64,000 nt of DNA from Hydrangea macrophylla (GCA_033977485.1 CM066988.1:52141649-52205648), one strand, 5' to 3'; shown: positions 1 through 11,279, counted from the first letter of the stretch. A program made the numbers and translations. Notes: generated by a model from the sequence alone, not told the origin.

Positions 1-89
1 TAATTTAATAAATTTTCCAAACAGTACTCTAACAGTATATAAATTTTACCCCAAACAGTGCCTTATCACAAAACAAGCAAAATTAGAAA

Positions 90-340
90 CTGCCAGAAAT
101 TGCGCGTGCGGGCCAGTCACTCGTGCGGGTCGCTCGCGCGATATGCCCAATTTTCCTTTTCTTTGTTAAAACTTTCCTTTCTGCCAGAGTACAGGAAGAT
201 CGCGCGCGCGAGTCGCTCGCGCGATCTGCCTAATTTTCGTTTTTCTTATATAAAACTTTTCTATCTGCCTGAACCCACGCAGCTCGCGTGCGCGGGTCAG
301 TCGTGCGAGGGGTTGCTCACACGATCGCGCGCGCGAGATG
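90..340. repeat. CpG-rich imperfect tandem repeat
   Basis: About three imperfect units of 83-91 bp. Each opens with CTGCC (near 90, 181 and 264), contains runs of alternating CG such as GATCGCGCGCGCGAG, and includes an AT-rich half ending in a TTTTCTT-like tract. The dense CpG contrasts with the AT-rich surroundings. No protein is recognised in the frames that cross it. It is probably part of an unidentified transposon, but no ends were found. Confidence 0.5.
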
Positions 341-402
341 AAGCAGAGGCTTCGTCTTCCTCGCTGGTTTTCCCCTGTTTTCAGTTTAAGGGTCCATTTT
401 GA

Positions 403-1654
403 CCCATTTCCAAATCTGTTAGTATATATATCCTATAATATATGGATCTCTTTATTTTTTCACAAGAATTAAGAATCTACAATCAATTGAACATAAAACA
501 AACTATAGCTCTCAAATTTTATGAAATTTCAAAAGACATCAAAACTAATTTCCTTATATACTTTCTCATGGGGTTAAATTAAGCTCTAAAACTCCAACCA
601 TAGACTCTATACACTATAAACTTTCATTATTATCTAAGAAAGCAGATTTTGCTTAAGTTTAAAAAATTATGATTTCAATGCTATGAAACTTCAAACGTAA
701 ATACATCAATGGTGACTCTTAATTCAACTACACAAATCAGTAAATCAATAGTGAATTACATTCTGAGTGAGTTAGAAATACTCACTGTGATTGAGAGTGT
801 AGAAATATGTGTTGAGAAAGAAAGACCAATTTAAGAAATCCTCTTGAGCTTGGCTATGGTGGATAGAAGTCCTCTCTCTCTATAATTCTAGAGTTAACTC
901 TCAAGTCCTCTCTCTTTTCTCTCTGTATATCTTAGAATTGCAGAATGTGTAGTGTGGGTAGTGTATATATAAAGAGAGTCAATTTGAGATGGACTTGGAG
1001 GCCAAGAAATTTCTTCATCACTCTACAAAATGCATTTGTTTTCCAAAATTATTCTACACCAAGTAAACATAAGGATTGATATATACATACGTATCTACTG
1101 AATACAACTCCACAGTTGCTCAAGGGCCAAGTATAGGTCCATAGGGGCTTATATGGGTGTTTGGGAAAATTGGCTTATGGCATATAAATACACATACACA
1201 ATTGCAATACCCAAACAAGGCATATCCAACGATTACTTGCCATAAATAGCAATAAAGCAGATGTCATGTCTTTGCTTTACATCACTTCCAAAATCTGTGG
1301 AAGTTTAGTACAGCGCGGACAGTGTTGGACATAAACTAGTATTTTCGTGGCGCAGTGTCCGTCACAAAAGTACAGAAAATTCCTTTTAATGTAGGAAATG
1401 ATTTTCCGGTTTTATAAAAATACTGATCGAGTTAAAAGTAAACATTTCCACCGTTTTGAAATACAGACTTTGAAATTCAACACAGGCATTGCTAAATTTT
1501 ATAAAATCGCATTTTGGCCCCAAAAGAATTAAAATGTACAATAAGATAGGCTATAAGGTTACAAAACACAACCATTGAAATAAAATGAACATAGATAATA
1601 CAAATTGAATATGGAAATGCAAATTAAATTTACATGAAATGCAGGTTGTTACAG
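403..1654. other. AT-rich intergenic DNA, no gene recognised
   Basis: No coding frame of note. A TATA-like stretch lies near 964-972, and pyrimidine-rich CTCTCT tracts lie at about 870-925. The stretch around 880-900, read on the minus strand, resembles the GAGCTAACTCTAGAATGGG motif found twice near 51022-51095. It may be a second copy of the same dispersed repeat. The segment ends where copia-derived sequence begins. Confidence 0.5.
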
Positions 1655-1732
1655 ATTGTGGGCTCATTCCCAACAACAGAGCCAGGTTGAGAATCCATGG
1701 CAGTTGGAGATAGTTCGCTTGGGGATATGTGA

Positions 1733-1870
1733 ATGGCAATAGAAAAGTTTGATGGTAAGAAGAATTTCAGCATATGGTAAGTGCGTATGAAGGATGCCTT
1801 AGTGCAACAAGGTATAGAGGATGCATTGTGCGGTGAAGATGACAAGCCAGACGTTGGTGATCTCAAGTTC
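1733..1870 (+). pseudogene. Copia gag N-terminal fragment
   Basis: The ATG at 1733 opens a frame containing FDGKKNFSIW, then a stop, then VRMKDALVQQGIEDAL. This is the typical start of the copia Gag (UBN2/DUF4219-type) region of plant elements. An in-frame stop follows the Trp of SIW, and the frame loses similarity after about residue 45. It is a dead fragment with no protease, integrase or reverse transcriptase behind it. Confidence 0.75.
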
Positions 1871-2012
1871 ATGGGGGATGTGAACTTGAGTAATGGTGTA
1901 GCTGAATAGCTTGGGGGTTGGCAAAGGCGATGCACTATCGATGTGGAAGTTGAAGATTACAAGAGAAAGACTCTGAGGACTGATGGGAAGGAATTTGAGG
2001 CAAGGTGAAGAT

Positions 2013-2562
2013 TGTTAGGATTGTGCCTAAAATTCCATTATTGTTTGATTCCTTATTTGGTGGTTTCCTTATCAAATATTCCTTTGAAGGTGGAAGTTAC
2101 CTAGTTTATATAGGAATGTTAATGAGAGTATTTCTTATTGTACAAGACTTACCATAGGGGTAAATCCTACTACCACTAGGATTAGGACTCTACAATCTAT
2201 ATAAGGATAGGGCTTACTCAAGGGATTGATAAGATTGGTTGGAAATCTTCTACAAACCCACGTTCTACATACATAAGAGAGGGCTGCAAACTAGTGAGGG
2301 AGAGATTAGTTTCTAGCAAATGTATGTGTCATATAACTTGGTTGGAAAGTTATCCACGTGAGGGCTTCAGTGCTTGTAATTTTCATATCAATCGAGGTGA
2401 TCTCCTTTGCACGTAGACGTAGGCATTGTTGGGCCGAACCACATTTAAATCTTGTTGTGTTGGTTTTCTTGATTTTTCTTTTGTAGTTGTGTCGTTCTTA
2501 TTCTACTTATCTCCATCTCTGTGGGTGTGGTTTTCTTGTTGTGATTGTGGGCCCATTCCCAA
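2013..2562 (+). repeat. Copia 3' LTR
   Basis: Begins TGTTAGGATTG directly after a purine tract and ends near GGGCCCATTCCCAATA. It contains a TATA-like box (about 2200) and the AAACTT/CCACGT-type R-U5 features common in plant copia LTRs. Part of it (CTTACCATA...CTACCACTAGGATTAG, about 2148-2187) resembles the solo LTR at 36574-38039 (about 36804-36838), so both probably belong to related copia groups. Confidence 0.65.
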
Positions 2563-4108
2563 TAGGATATACTTGTATTTAAAAAAAGGAGGATGCTATC
2601 CTACAACATGAAAGTTGTAGTAGGATAGCATTGTGTTCAAATTTTAAATGGACAAAAAGTCAATATCAATTCATTAAAATGGAGTTATTAGAGTATAATT
2701 ACATTAAGGCAACTAAAGTCATTTACTTTAGTTTATTTGTAAGAATATTTTAGTAACCTCACATAAATGACATGGCATGGATTTTTTTGTCAAAAAAAAA
2801 TGTGAGTATTTTTATTTATGTTGTAAGTTAGCATTTCCCTTTAAATGTTTTATTTTGATTCTCTTCTTTTCTCTCTGGAATCTCCTCGATTTGGAGAAAA
2901 ACAAAATTGGACTCTTTTTCTTCTCACTTTCTCTCAGCTTCCTTTCCATTAAGCTTCTCCTTTCTCCGCTTAACTTATGAAAGAGAAAGTGGCCTCTTTC
3001 ATTTGTATTCTCTCCATTTTCGAGCTAAGGATACATTGGCGGAGCAACAAACACCACTCTGGGTGTACCACTTGGGCAGTCAAAGCCTCGGTAATCACGT
3101 AACAAAACTATATCGAGCTAAGAATAGTAAGGTCAAGCATTTTTCCCTTTGCTTTTCACCACGGGAGAAAGGTTGGGCTTTTCTTTTTATTTTTTTTCTT
3201 CTTAATTTTTTCTTTTTAATTTCCAAGATACAATTAACTTGAATAGAACTAATTAGAATTACTATTAATTTTATTGCGCTCCTGAAATTACTTTTGAAAT
3301 TTTTGGACTAGTTCATAACTATTCAAACTCATTTATCTAGACAATTCATGAATCTAAATATGCCAAGTCATACACATTAAAATGTCTTTTGAATCTATAA
3401 GTATGATTGCAACATAGTCACATAAATTAAGAGATAAATGATAATAGTTGCTTGTATAGCTCTATTAGAGTATCTCCAATCCTAGAACCAAACTCATGTC
3501 AAATTTAAATTTGGTTCAAAACCCTCCAATACCCTCTCCAATCCTAGAACCAAACCATACCATACCAAATTGAGTTTCACTCAAATTTTATAGTAAATTG
3601 AAACAATACTATTCATGAAACCAAATTTGCAAATAGTATATTTCTACAAGCAAAGTGCATTGGCCAGAGGAAAAGAAAGACCGACGAAGCCGCCAAAGAA
3701 TAAACAAATTGACAGCAAAGTCACCAGAGGGAAGAGAAGTTGAATGCAAAGTCACAGAAACACCTTTGGCGAAGTGAATCCAATAAATCTGGAATCAAGA
3801 TGCTATGCTAGAGAGTTAGTGGTCTTGATTTCATCGTTATCGGAGAAGTTATTGTCGGTGTTGTTCTTTGCTTGCTTCGTCTTGCCAATAGGGAAGAGTC
3901 ACATATTTCATTCAATTTTGGGAGGAAGAGATAGGGGAGAGACCAATTTTGTCTCATCATTGCCGACTTTTTTTTTTTCATGGAGATGAGAGAGAGGAAG
4001 AGAGTGAGAGATATTTGTGTGTTTGTGTTGAGATGAGAGAGGGGTATTGATACACCACCATCTAGTTGGCCCAACAACGCTAGACACATGTTAGGATGAT
4101 CCGAGGCA
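2563..4108. other. AT-rich intergenic DNA
   Basis: No gene recognised. It contains a near-perfect inverted repeat at 2593-2631 and long homopolymer-rich tracts. At 3470-3560 a CTCCAATCCTAGAACCAAAC sequence is duplicated about 62 bp apart; it resembles the end of a MITE, but no matching opposite end was found. Frames of 60-110 codons here are compositional and match no family I know. Confidence 0.5.
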
Positions 4109-4553
4109 TGAGCCGTGTACGAGGTTGACCGAGACCTGACGTAGGTACAATTAGACCAAGTTAGCCCAACTACCCACGTTTTGCTCTAAACCTGAGACAC
4201 AGCCCACTAATGAGAGTGCGGACACAAGGCAAGTTCTGAAGATGCCAGTCCAATGGAAAGGACAGGTGTCCAGCCCACTACTGCTGAGTGGGGGCGTGTG
4301 TCAAGAAGGGTGCAAGGAACAAGCCTTAATCAAACCCGGCTCTAGTTCCTAAAAAGGTACACAATCGTTCCCTCTCAAATTCTTGCAAATTCATTCTACT
4401 GTGTTACTGACTTAACCATTGGAGGAGACTCAAGGACCCAAACCTACCTTTGAGCCTTTCTTTTGTGTTTTGTGTAGGCCATTGCTCAGTGAAACCATCC
4501 ACTAAAGCTCAGCTCAGCATTCACTTCAGATCAGCCCAAGTCAGGCTACATCA
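4109..4553 (+). repeat. Element A 5' LTR
   Basis: Starts TGAGCCGTG after GGCA and ends GCTACATCA just before the primer binding site. It matches 32789-33204 over shared blocks (ACTACCCACG, AGCCCACTA, GAGTGGGGGCGTG, CAAAAAGGTACACAATC-like). About 40 bp near its start (roughly 4120-4160) has no counterpart in the 3' copy. The two LTRs differ at many sites, so the insertion is old. Confidence 0.8.
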
Positions 4554-4554
4554 T

Positions 4555-4570
4555 TTGGCGCCGTCAGTGG
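4555..4570 (+). other. Element A primer binding site
   Basis: TTGGCGCCGTCAGTGG lies immediately downstream of the 5' LTR. TGGCGCCGTC-type primer binding sites are usual for plant Ty3/gypsy elements of the Tat and Athila groups. I did not assign the priming tRNA. Confidence 0.7.
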
Positions 4571-4620
4571 AAAATAATGAAACTTTGGTCATTTCCACCT
4601 ACTTTTCCAACTCTGTAAGA

Positions 4621-4998
4621 TGGTTTCAAATAGGGCATCTTCATCTCATCTTGAGGGGTAGAATCACAACCTTGGACCTTTCCACTAGGATAATCTGAAT
4701 CCTCCTACACCAGAGGCATCAACCAGTGGGCACCTGCCACCTCAGCCACCTCGTCAACTAACTCCCATAGAGGCAATGATGCAGCAGATCAGGAGTTTGG
4801 CGGACACTGTACAAATCCTGGTTCAATAAGCTATGTCTCAACTATGGGGAGCCAGATCAACCCTCTGAAGGATCACAAGGATGGTGATCACCCACCTAAG
4901 ACTACCCAGAGTTTGGCAATTAAGATCGTAAATGAGCTCTGAAATAAAGAAAATATGCAGATTGTAGATTCAAAAGAGCATTCAAAGGATGATTAACT
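4621..4998 (+). pseudogene. Element A gag, 5' part
   Basis: The ATG at 4621 begins MVSNRASSSHLEG and then meets a stop. The same region carries a Pro/Gln-rich stretch (STSGHLPPQPPRQLTPIEA) and QQIRSLADTVQIL, typical of the variable N-terminus of Tat-type Gag. Several stops are present. The frame is cut at 4998 by the chromovirus and resumes at 18195. Confidence 0.65.
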
Positions 4999-6864
4999 TA
5001 TAATACCCTGTATTTTTAGATGTATATTAATAGTATGAGATTCAGTATGTTTGCCTTATTTTGTTCCTGTAAAGTAATTCCCAATCGATTAGACTTATAT
5101 CAATTGATTACCCTTATGTCCTTCCCAATCGATTGAATCTATTTTGATCGATTGAACCCCTGTGGACATAAATCAATCAATTGAACCCTTCTAGATCAAT
5201 TAATTGTTAGTCGACCTATTCTCAATCGATTGAACCAATATCACTCGATTGACCGGGGTTAGAACTTGATCTCCAAGTTTGCATAGGGAATTGACACCTG
5301 CCCCTTTCCCTCTCTATATGTACATCATATTTCGCACGTGTGTGTGTATCTATTTTGGCTGAGAGAGTATAGGAGAGAGGGTAGAGATATTGGTTTTATA
5401 TATACACTCTCATACATATATATACACATACACCATACATATATATATACACACACAGAAGATAGAAAAGAGGAGAAAGAAAATAAAAGAATGATAAGAA
5501 GAAGGAAAGACAGAAGAAAAATAAAGGAGAGCAGAAGACAAAGAAGGAAAGAAGAGAGAGATGAGGAGGCCATTAAAGCTCAAAGCTCACACCAAACACC
5601 CCTTAATCTTTGGTGGGTCCCAAACTCATTCAGTAGCTTAGGTGCAGAGTTTTTAGAGGTTTTAATGTAAATAAATGAACAAAAATGGCATTCTAAAATT
5701 TCAGGGCATCTCTGCCTAGTTCTGGGAGAAGATGACCTTCTCAATCGATTGGAAAGCATTCAATCAATTGAATTGGTTCCAATCGATTGGATACAACCCA
5801 TCGATTGAAAGTTGTTTCAATCGATTGACATTACTTTTATTGAACCCTTGTCTCAATCGATTAGTACTTACAAAATACTGATATTTCCTATTGTTTATGA
5901 TATGAACTGTTTAGTTGTTTCAATACTGATTCATGCTCTTGATATGCAATACCGTTGCTTAAAGTGATAATGTGACACTGTTACAATATAACATTTTATA
6001 ATGTTAGATAACATAGTAGTCGTGAACCATTCGGGTTATCACTCATTTTATTTAATGAAGTCAGGCCATATGGGAATGTCTTGTATCAATTTTAGTACAG
6101 TACATAGATAGGTTTGTTAAGTTTTGGGAATCTTGAATGGGCGGGCAGTTGGTCATGATATGTTCTTAAAAGCCAGTGAGCTGTTAATATGTTCTTAAAA
6201 GGTGGTGAGCTGTACCAAGTAGCCTTAAGATAGACCAGGTGATCCATGATATGTTCTTAAAAGCTGGTGAGCTCATAATATATCCTTAAAAGGCAGTGAG
6301 CTAGGATCACTGGTAGATGTTATTAAGTCATGGCAATAGATTGACATGCCTTGTTTAAACGTTGTATCCCTGTAATACGGTGAGTTGTGATATATTCCTA
6401 AAAGCTGGAGATGGAGTGACGTGGACATTCCCAGTCCAGCCTACCATGTGTTTGATAATGCAGTTAACAAACCCTATGATAAAGGTTTCTACTAGGAGGG
6501 TGATTACACAGAGGGCGGCCACACTGAGGACGGATTTGCTAGGGAGGATTAATATGCTGACACCTACGTTTACGCCAGCTAAAGTTTAGAATAGATTGTA
6601 CTTCTTTTCCTGTTATTAGACTTTATTTAATCGATTTTTCAATCGGGCATTTGTTGCCCTGAGACTTTATTATTTATATTCTGGATCTTCTCTTAGCGAC
6701 TTATCTTTGTGTTTTATTATTATCAGTTTGGTTTCCAGTACTATTGATCTTTATTTATGGATTAGAACTGTGTGATGTGGACAATTAAGTGACTTCATCA
6801 GTCATGGCCTACGGACCCAAAAAGGAATTTTATTTTCTCTATTTTTGTTGCTTTGGGGCGTGAC
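4999..6864 (+). repeat. Element B 5' LTR
   Basis: Starts TATAATACCCTG (the 3' copy has TGTAATACCC) and ends GGGGCGTGACA. It contains two clusters of AATCGATT-type palindromes, a TATA-like CTCTATATGTAC near 5312, GT/TA microsatellites at 5338-5455 and a repeated TTCTTAAAAG block at 6160-6310. It is about 330 bp shorter than the 3' LTR, mainly because the part corresponding to about 17470-17745 is missing. Confidence 0.85.
5080..5885 (+). repeat. AATCGATT-palindrome clusters in element B 5' LTR
   Basis: About 14 exact or near copies of CAATCGATTG occur in two clusters (about 5083-5255 and 5738-5862), spaced mostly 15-25 bp apart. The GT/TA microsatellite and TATA-like region lies between the clusters. 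The same arrangement is kept in the 3' LTR (about 16083-16262 and 16765-16940). Confidence 0.75.
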
Positions 6865-6891
6865 AAGATTTTTGGTATCAAAGCCCCAGGC
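6865..6891 (+). other. Element B primer binding site
   Basis: TTTTTGGTATCAAAGCCCC follows the 5' LTR. TGGTATCARAGCC is complementary to the 3' end of initiator-Met tRNA, the primer used by chromoviruses. Confidence 0.75.
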
Positions 6892-6993
6892 TGTTACTTT
6901 TGCTCACTAATTGTCCTACACCATCTGGTCCTAGAACCTTGAGATCCCTGTAGATATTAGTTCTAATATTAGATAGTTTTATTTTCAATTTGC

Positions 6994-8079
6994 ATGGTGC
7001 CTATATTTTTCCTAGATGTGTATGGAGGACATTGGGTGTATGAGGGTCGTATAGAGCCAAAAGACCCGTCATACTATGCTAGGTAGATTTTCCAAAGAGC
7101 TATAACCACTTTAGAGACATATATATGGTATGATCTACATATACTGAGGATTGAGGAGCTAGAGAAGCTCTGCGTAGAGGCAATCTACCGTAAAGACACG
7201 CTCAGGTGTATTAAGGAGGAATCATTAACGATATTATGAGACCCTGAGATTTATCAGTACTTGAGTAGGAATGTCCGACGTATGTCGCCACCTCCCCAGA
7301 CACCACAACTACCCCCAAAGGAGGATGATGATCCGATAGTAGGAGATGTCACTATAGCAGATGATGAGGATTGAGATGGTGATGACGAGGCCAAGATGGA
7401 GCTAGAGGAGCTATTACCCCAGCCGATCATTATAGTTCCAGATGATGAGGAGCCAGAGGGAGGTCATCATGGAGTTGATGAGGATCATGATGAGGTTATG
7501 GATGACAATGATGAGGAGCTAGAGAAAGACCCAGAAGAGCCTGAGTATGAGCTAGAGGAGGACCCAAAGGAGCTAGAGTATGACCCAGAGGAGAATCCAG
7601 AGAACCCAGATCCGATTGTGGAAGAAGACATCGAGATCGCAGAGGGTGATGCACCAGAGGAGGATGCCATAGTACCAGAGACACTAGTGGGTGGCATATC
7701 ACAAATGGCAACCATATAGGCTATAGAGATGGTAGCACAGCCATATGGGTTTGTTATTAAAGAGGCCGAGCTAGCAGAGGCCATAGCTGTAGTCGAGGGA
7801 TTTGCAACAGCAGTAGTCAACGATGCAGTCGACCCAGTATTGGACGATAGAGATGAGGTTAATGATGATGTAATGGTTAAGGATTAGGATGCTGGGATTG
7901 TGGTGGGAGATCTTGATGCACCGATGGAGGTTGATCTACCTGAGGAACCCAATGTTGCACCCGAGGACGAGGCTTCACTGTTCGGATCAGATGTGGATGA
8001 CCTTTGTGTCAGGACCTTCAGGGCTAGGTTTTCTAGTAGATATCAGGACATGTCCACTTTCAGAGGATTTTATAGATAG
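6994..8079 (+). pseudogene. Extra reading frame upstream of gag in element B (unknown function)
   Basis: One frame runs from the ATG at 6994 to the TAG at 8077-8079. That is 361 codons with only five internal stops (7084, 7237, 7372, 7717, 7885), each one transition from CAG, CGA or a similar codon. The N-terminal third is ordinary in composition (it includes FLDVYGGHWVYEGRIEPKD and LRIEELEKLCVEAIYRKD). From about residue 105 it is strongly acidic, rich in Glu, Asp and Pro, with repeated EELEKDPEEPEYELEEDPKE-like units. The C-terminus turns basic and aromatic (RTFRARFSSRYQDMSTFRGF). It lies between primer binding site and gag, where standard chromoviruses have no gene. I do not recognise a domain. 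Extra reading frames are known in some plant Ty3/gypsy elements, but I cannot tie this one to a described family. Confidence 0.6.
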
Positions 8080-8407
8080 ATATTAACCATAGCCGTTTTT
8101 ATAGGTAGCAGCCACTAATAATGGTATTGTAAATAGTTGACTTCAGTGCATATATTAACTCGTGTCCCATGCAGTACACAGTTTGACTAGTGTGTACTAT
8201 GCGGTATATATTTTGGCATATATATGAGCATCATCTTTTGGAGTATTTGTGATGTTATCTTGATAAGTATTTTATTTAATATTGTTGCGATATAGAACTA
8301 GTAGTGTACTATGTTTATTAATGCGTTATCTTGAATTGAGTGTTTCTTTGAGAAGATTGTCAGCTAATTGATAGGTCTTTTCGTAGGTATACAGTACACT
8401 GATCACC

Positions 8408-9595
8408 ATGGTGGGATCTACAAGACAACATGCACGTTTAGGAGCACCTATTCCCTAGGGTATGGACCCGACTGGTGCTTTCAAAGCCTTCATGCGACGG
8501 ATGGAGCATGTGGGTGATACCTATAATCATGCCACTCATCAGTACCCTATTAACTACCTGGTTGCACCACCACTACCTCTGTCAAGGCAGACTAGAGACA
8601 AACTATTGGAACATTTTCGTGCACTGCGCCAGGAGAAGTTTGATGGATTGATCGAGCCATGGAGGGCTGAGCAATGGCAACATGAGATGGAGCTCATTTT
8701 TTAAGCTCTCGAATGCAATGAGCAGGACAAGCATTGCCTACCTTTCAGTTGACCTACGCCGCCGCTAACTGGTGGGAGGCAGAACGAGCTACTATCTAAA
8801 TGTTGCAAGAGTAATGTCGTAGGAAACGTTTAAAGGTAGGTTCCTGGAGACGTACTTTCCAGAGGATGAGAAGGATCAGCAAGAGAAGAATTTTATAAGT
8901 TTGGTCCAACAATGTTGGACAGTGAGGGAATACATGACCAGTTTGAGCAATTGTCATGTTTCGCCCAACATATGATTAACATGCGTAGAAAAAGGTTAAG
9001 AGATTTCATCAAGGACTTAACCCCTACCTCTGGCATATGATGATTGGAAATCTCAACTAATCATTTAAAGGATTAGTAAGATTCGATGTGAGTTTGGAGA
9101 AGGATACATACCCAGTTTAGTGACAATGAATGAACCAACCACCACCACCAAGGAACATTCAACAAAGGATTTCCAAGCACTACCACCAAGAAATGCCCAA
9201 GGTTGGAGACCTCGGACAAACTTTCAGGGAAATAAGTGAACCTGGGATGGAAAAGAAAGCCTCAGTATACCTTTTCTCGACTTTAGCAGTATTAACAGTG
9301 AGGACCACCACCTCAAGCACCACTCACTGCTCCATGACTAGGTACTGAAGGATGTTTTAATTGTGGGGTGCCTAGGCACATTGCAAAGTATTGCACACGT
9401 CCCAGAGTCAACCACCAGTCAGATATCATTTAATGTAATTGCAACAAACCTGGCTACTTGAGCAAGGAACATCGTGCACCTCGTGGAGGAAAATATGGAG
9501 TGCTAGTGCAAGGACTATAGGGACCCCTAGATCAGGTTTAGGTGAATGTCATTATTGTAGAAGAAGTTGGCTTTAATGCCAAGGAATAGCATAAT
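8408..9595 (+). pseudogene. Element B gag with zinc knuckle
   Basis: The ATG at 8408 starts MVGSTRQHARLGAPIP, then a TAG at 8456, and continues in frame (MDPTGAFKAFMRRMEHVGD...). The capsid part includes FDGLIEPWRAEQWQHEME followed later by AAANWWEAER, the retrotransposon Gag signature. A zinc knuckle CFNCGVPRHIAKYC (CX2CX4HX4C) lies at about 9352-9393. A second, degraded one (CNCNKPGYLSKEH) lies at about 9440. Several frameshifts and stops make it non-functional. In an intact element it would form the particle that packages the RNA. Confidence 0.75.
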
Positions 9596-9599
9596 TTGG

Positions 9600-9990
9600 A
9601 AGGTACACTTGTACTTTTCACAGTCGAGTTAGAGCTTTATTTGATACTGGTGCTGCACGTTCTTTTATTGCCTTTAAGATTGTGCTTGATTTGGGTTTAG
9701 AACCCCAGGCACCTGAGCCAGTACTGAATGTTGTGTTACCATTTGGAGTGACTGTTAAGTTGGGTAAAGTATGCAAGGACTGTCCCTTGACCCTGGAGGA
9801 TAGGAATCTTCTGGCAGACTTGGTAGTTCTGTCAATGTCAGAGTTTGACATTATCCTCGGAATGGATTGGCTTACCAAGCATGGTGCTAACTTGGATTGT
9901 ACTACCAGAACGATTGTCTTTAAGATACTAGGATGTTCCATGATCAGATGGAAGTACGAGTTCGAAACCTTCTATAGACCAGATCCCTAC
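9600..9990 (+). pseudogene. Element B aspartic protease
   Basis: RALFDTGAARSFIAF at about 9628-9672 carries the D-T/S-G-A active site of retroviral-type aspartic proteases. ILGMDWLTKHGANLDC at about 9855-9900 is the conserved C-terminal block of Ty3/gypsy proteases. The spacing is normal, and this is one of the better preserved parts of B. The protease would cut the Gag-Pol polyprotein. Confidence 0.8.
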
Positions 9991-11279
9991 CATACAAGAT
10001 TTTGAAGATGTTTTTTAGGATTTTTTAGAACTTCCACCGAAGAGAGAAATAAACTTCTGTGTAGAATTGGCACCAAGTGAGATCTTGGAATTAAAGAAGC
10101 AATTTCACGAACTCGAAGATTTAGGATTTGTTTGCCCGTGTACGTCACCTTGGGGAGCACCAATTCTGTTCGTGAAGAAGAAGCTGGGACGCTTCGGCTC
10201 TGTATTGACTATAGAGAATTGAATAAGGTTACGATCAAAAATAGATATCCACTTCCTCGGATAGACGACCTGTTCGACTAGTTATAAGGATCAAAGATCT
10301 TTTCAAAGATTGATTTACGTTCGGGATACCATCAGTTATTAATTCGACCGAAGGATGTGTCAAAGACTACTTTTAGGATAAGATACGGGAATTATGAGTT
10401 TTTAGTGATGCCTTTCGGACTAACTAATACCCCAGTAGTATTCATGGACCTAATAAATAGAGTATTCAAACCTTATCTGGATCAGTTCATTATAATATTC
10501 ATCGACGACATTCTGATCTATTCAAAGAGGGAAGAAGAGCATAAGGTACATCTATAGATTGCTCTACGGACACTTCGAGACAATCAGTTATATGCTAAGT
10601 TCAGTAAGTATGAGTTTTGGCTACAAGAAGTCAAATTTTTGGGACATGCAATTTCTCAAGATGGAATTTTTATAGACTCGTCTAAGATTGATGCAGTCTT
10701 AAGCTAGAATAGACCAACCAATGCAACAAAAGTTAGAAGTTTTATTGGTCTGGCTGGATATAACCGGAGATTTATAGAAGGATTCTCCAAGATTATAGGA
10801 CCATTGACGAATTTGACCAAGAAGGAGGAAAAGTACGAATGGGCAAATAAGCATAAAGGTGCATTTCATGAGTTAAGGAAAGATTAACCTTAGCACCGAT
10901 ACTTGCGATACCTAGGAGTATAGAAAGGTTTATCATCTTAAGTGATGCATCATACCAAGGACTTGGATATGTGCTTATGTAGAATGGAAATGTTATTGCA
11001 TATGGATTAAGAAACTGAAGCCACACGAGAAGAACTATCCAACATGTGACTTGGAATTGGCTACAATAGTATTTGCACTAATGATCTAGAGACACTACCT
11101 ATATGGAGAAAAGTTTGATCTATTCTCATTATATAAAAGATTAAGGTATCTGTTGTCTAAAAAGGAGTTAAACGTACGTCAACGGAGATGGATGGAATTA
11201 CTTAAGGACTATGATTTTTCTTTACAATGCCATACAGGTAAAACAAATGTTGTGGCTGACGCCTTGAACCGTTGACCTC
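9991..11279 (+). pseudogene. Element B reverse transcriptase and RNase H
   Basis: RT blocks appear in order: [20 protein letters not shown] (about 10115-10180), then after a frameshift [35 protein letters not shown] (about 10300-10345), [20 protein letters not shown] and the catalytic FIDDILIYS (about 10498-10525). Connection and RNase H follow (GLAGYNRRFIEGFSKI; later ELATIVFALM; NVVADALNR at about 11245-11270). Stops and frameshifts are frequent in the RNase H part. The region stops at the 11400 insertion. Confidence 0.8.

Larger units (their letters stand above)
1655..2562 (+). mobile_element. Truncated Ty1/copia element (gag stump plus 3' LTR)
   Basis: The sequence just before the gag start (GTGGGCTCATTCCCAACA) matches the end of the LTR at about 2545-2562, so only the last bases of a 5' LTR survive. 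The interior is cut down to about 350 bp of gag and a purine tract (near 1995-2010) that abuts the 3' LTR start TGTTAGGATTG. Most of gag and all of pol are missing, which indicates a large internal deletion or a deletion derivative. No target-site duplication was found. Confidence 0.7.

Noticed and set aside
3470..3660. Possible MITE beginning near GAGTATCTCCAATCC
   Set aside because: The start resembles common plant MITE ends, but no inverted partner or target duplication was found on the right side.
5325..5670. Ser/Leu-rich and Arg/Lys-rich frames in the LTR microsatellite zone (also 16348-16601)
   Set aside because: Low-complexity translations of GT/TA and GA-rich sequence in the LTRs of element B.
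7485..7820. 111-codon Ser-rich minus-strand frame
   Set aside because: It is the exact shadow of the acidic plus-strand frame (GAG/GAT codons read backwards as Ser and Leu) and has no features of its own.
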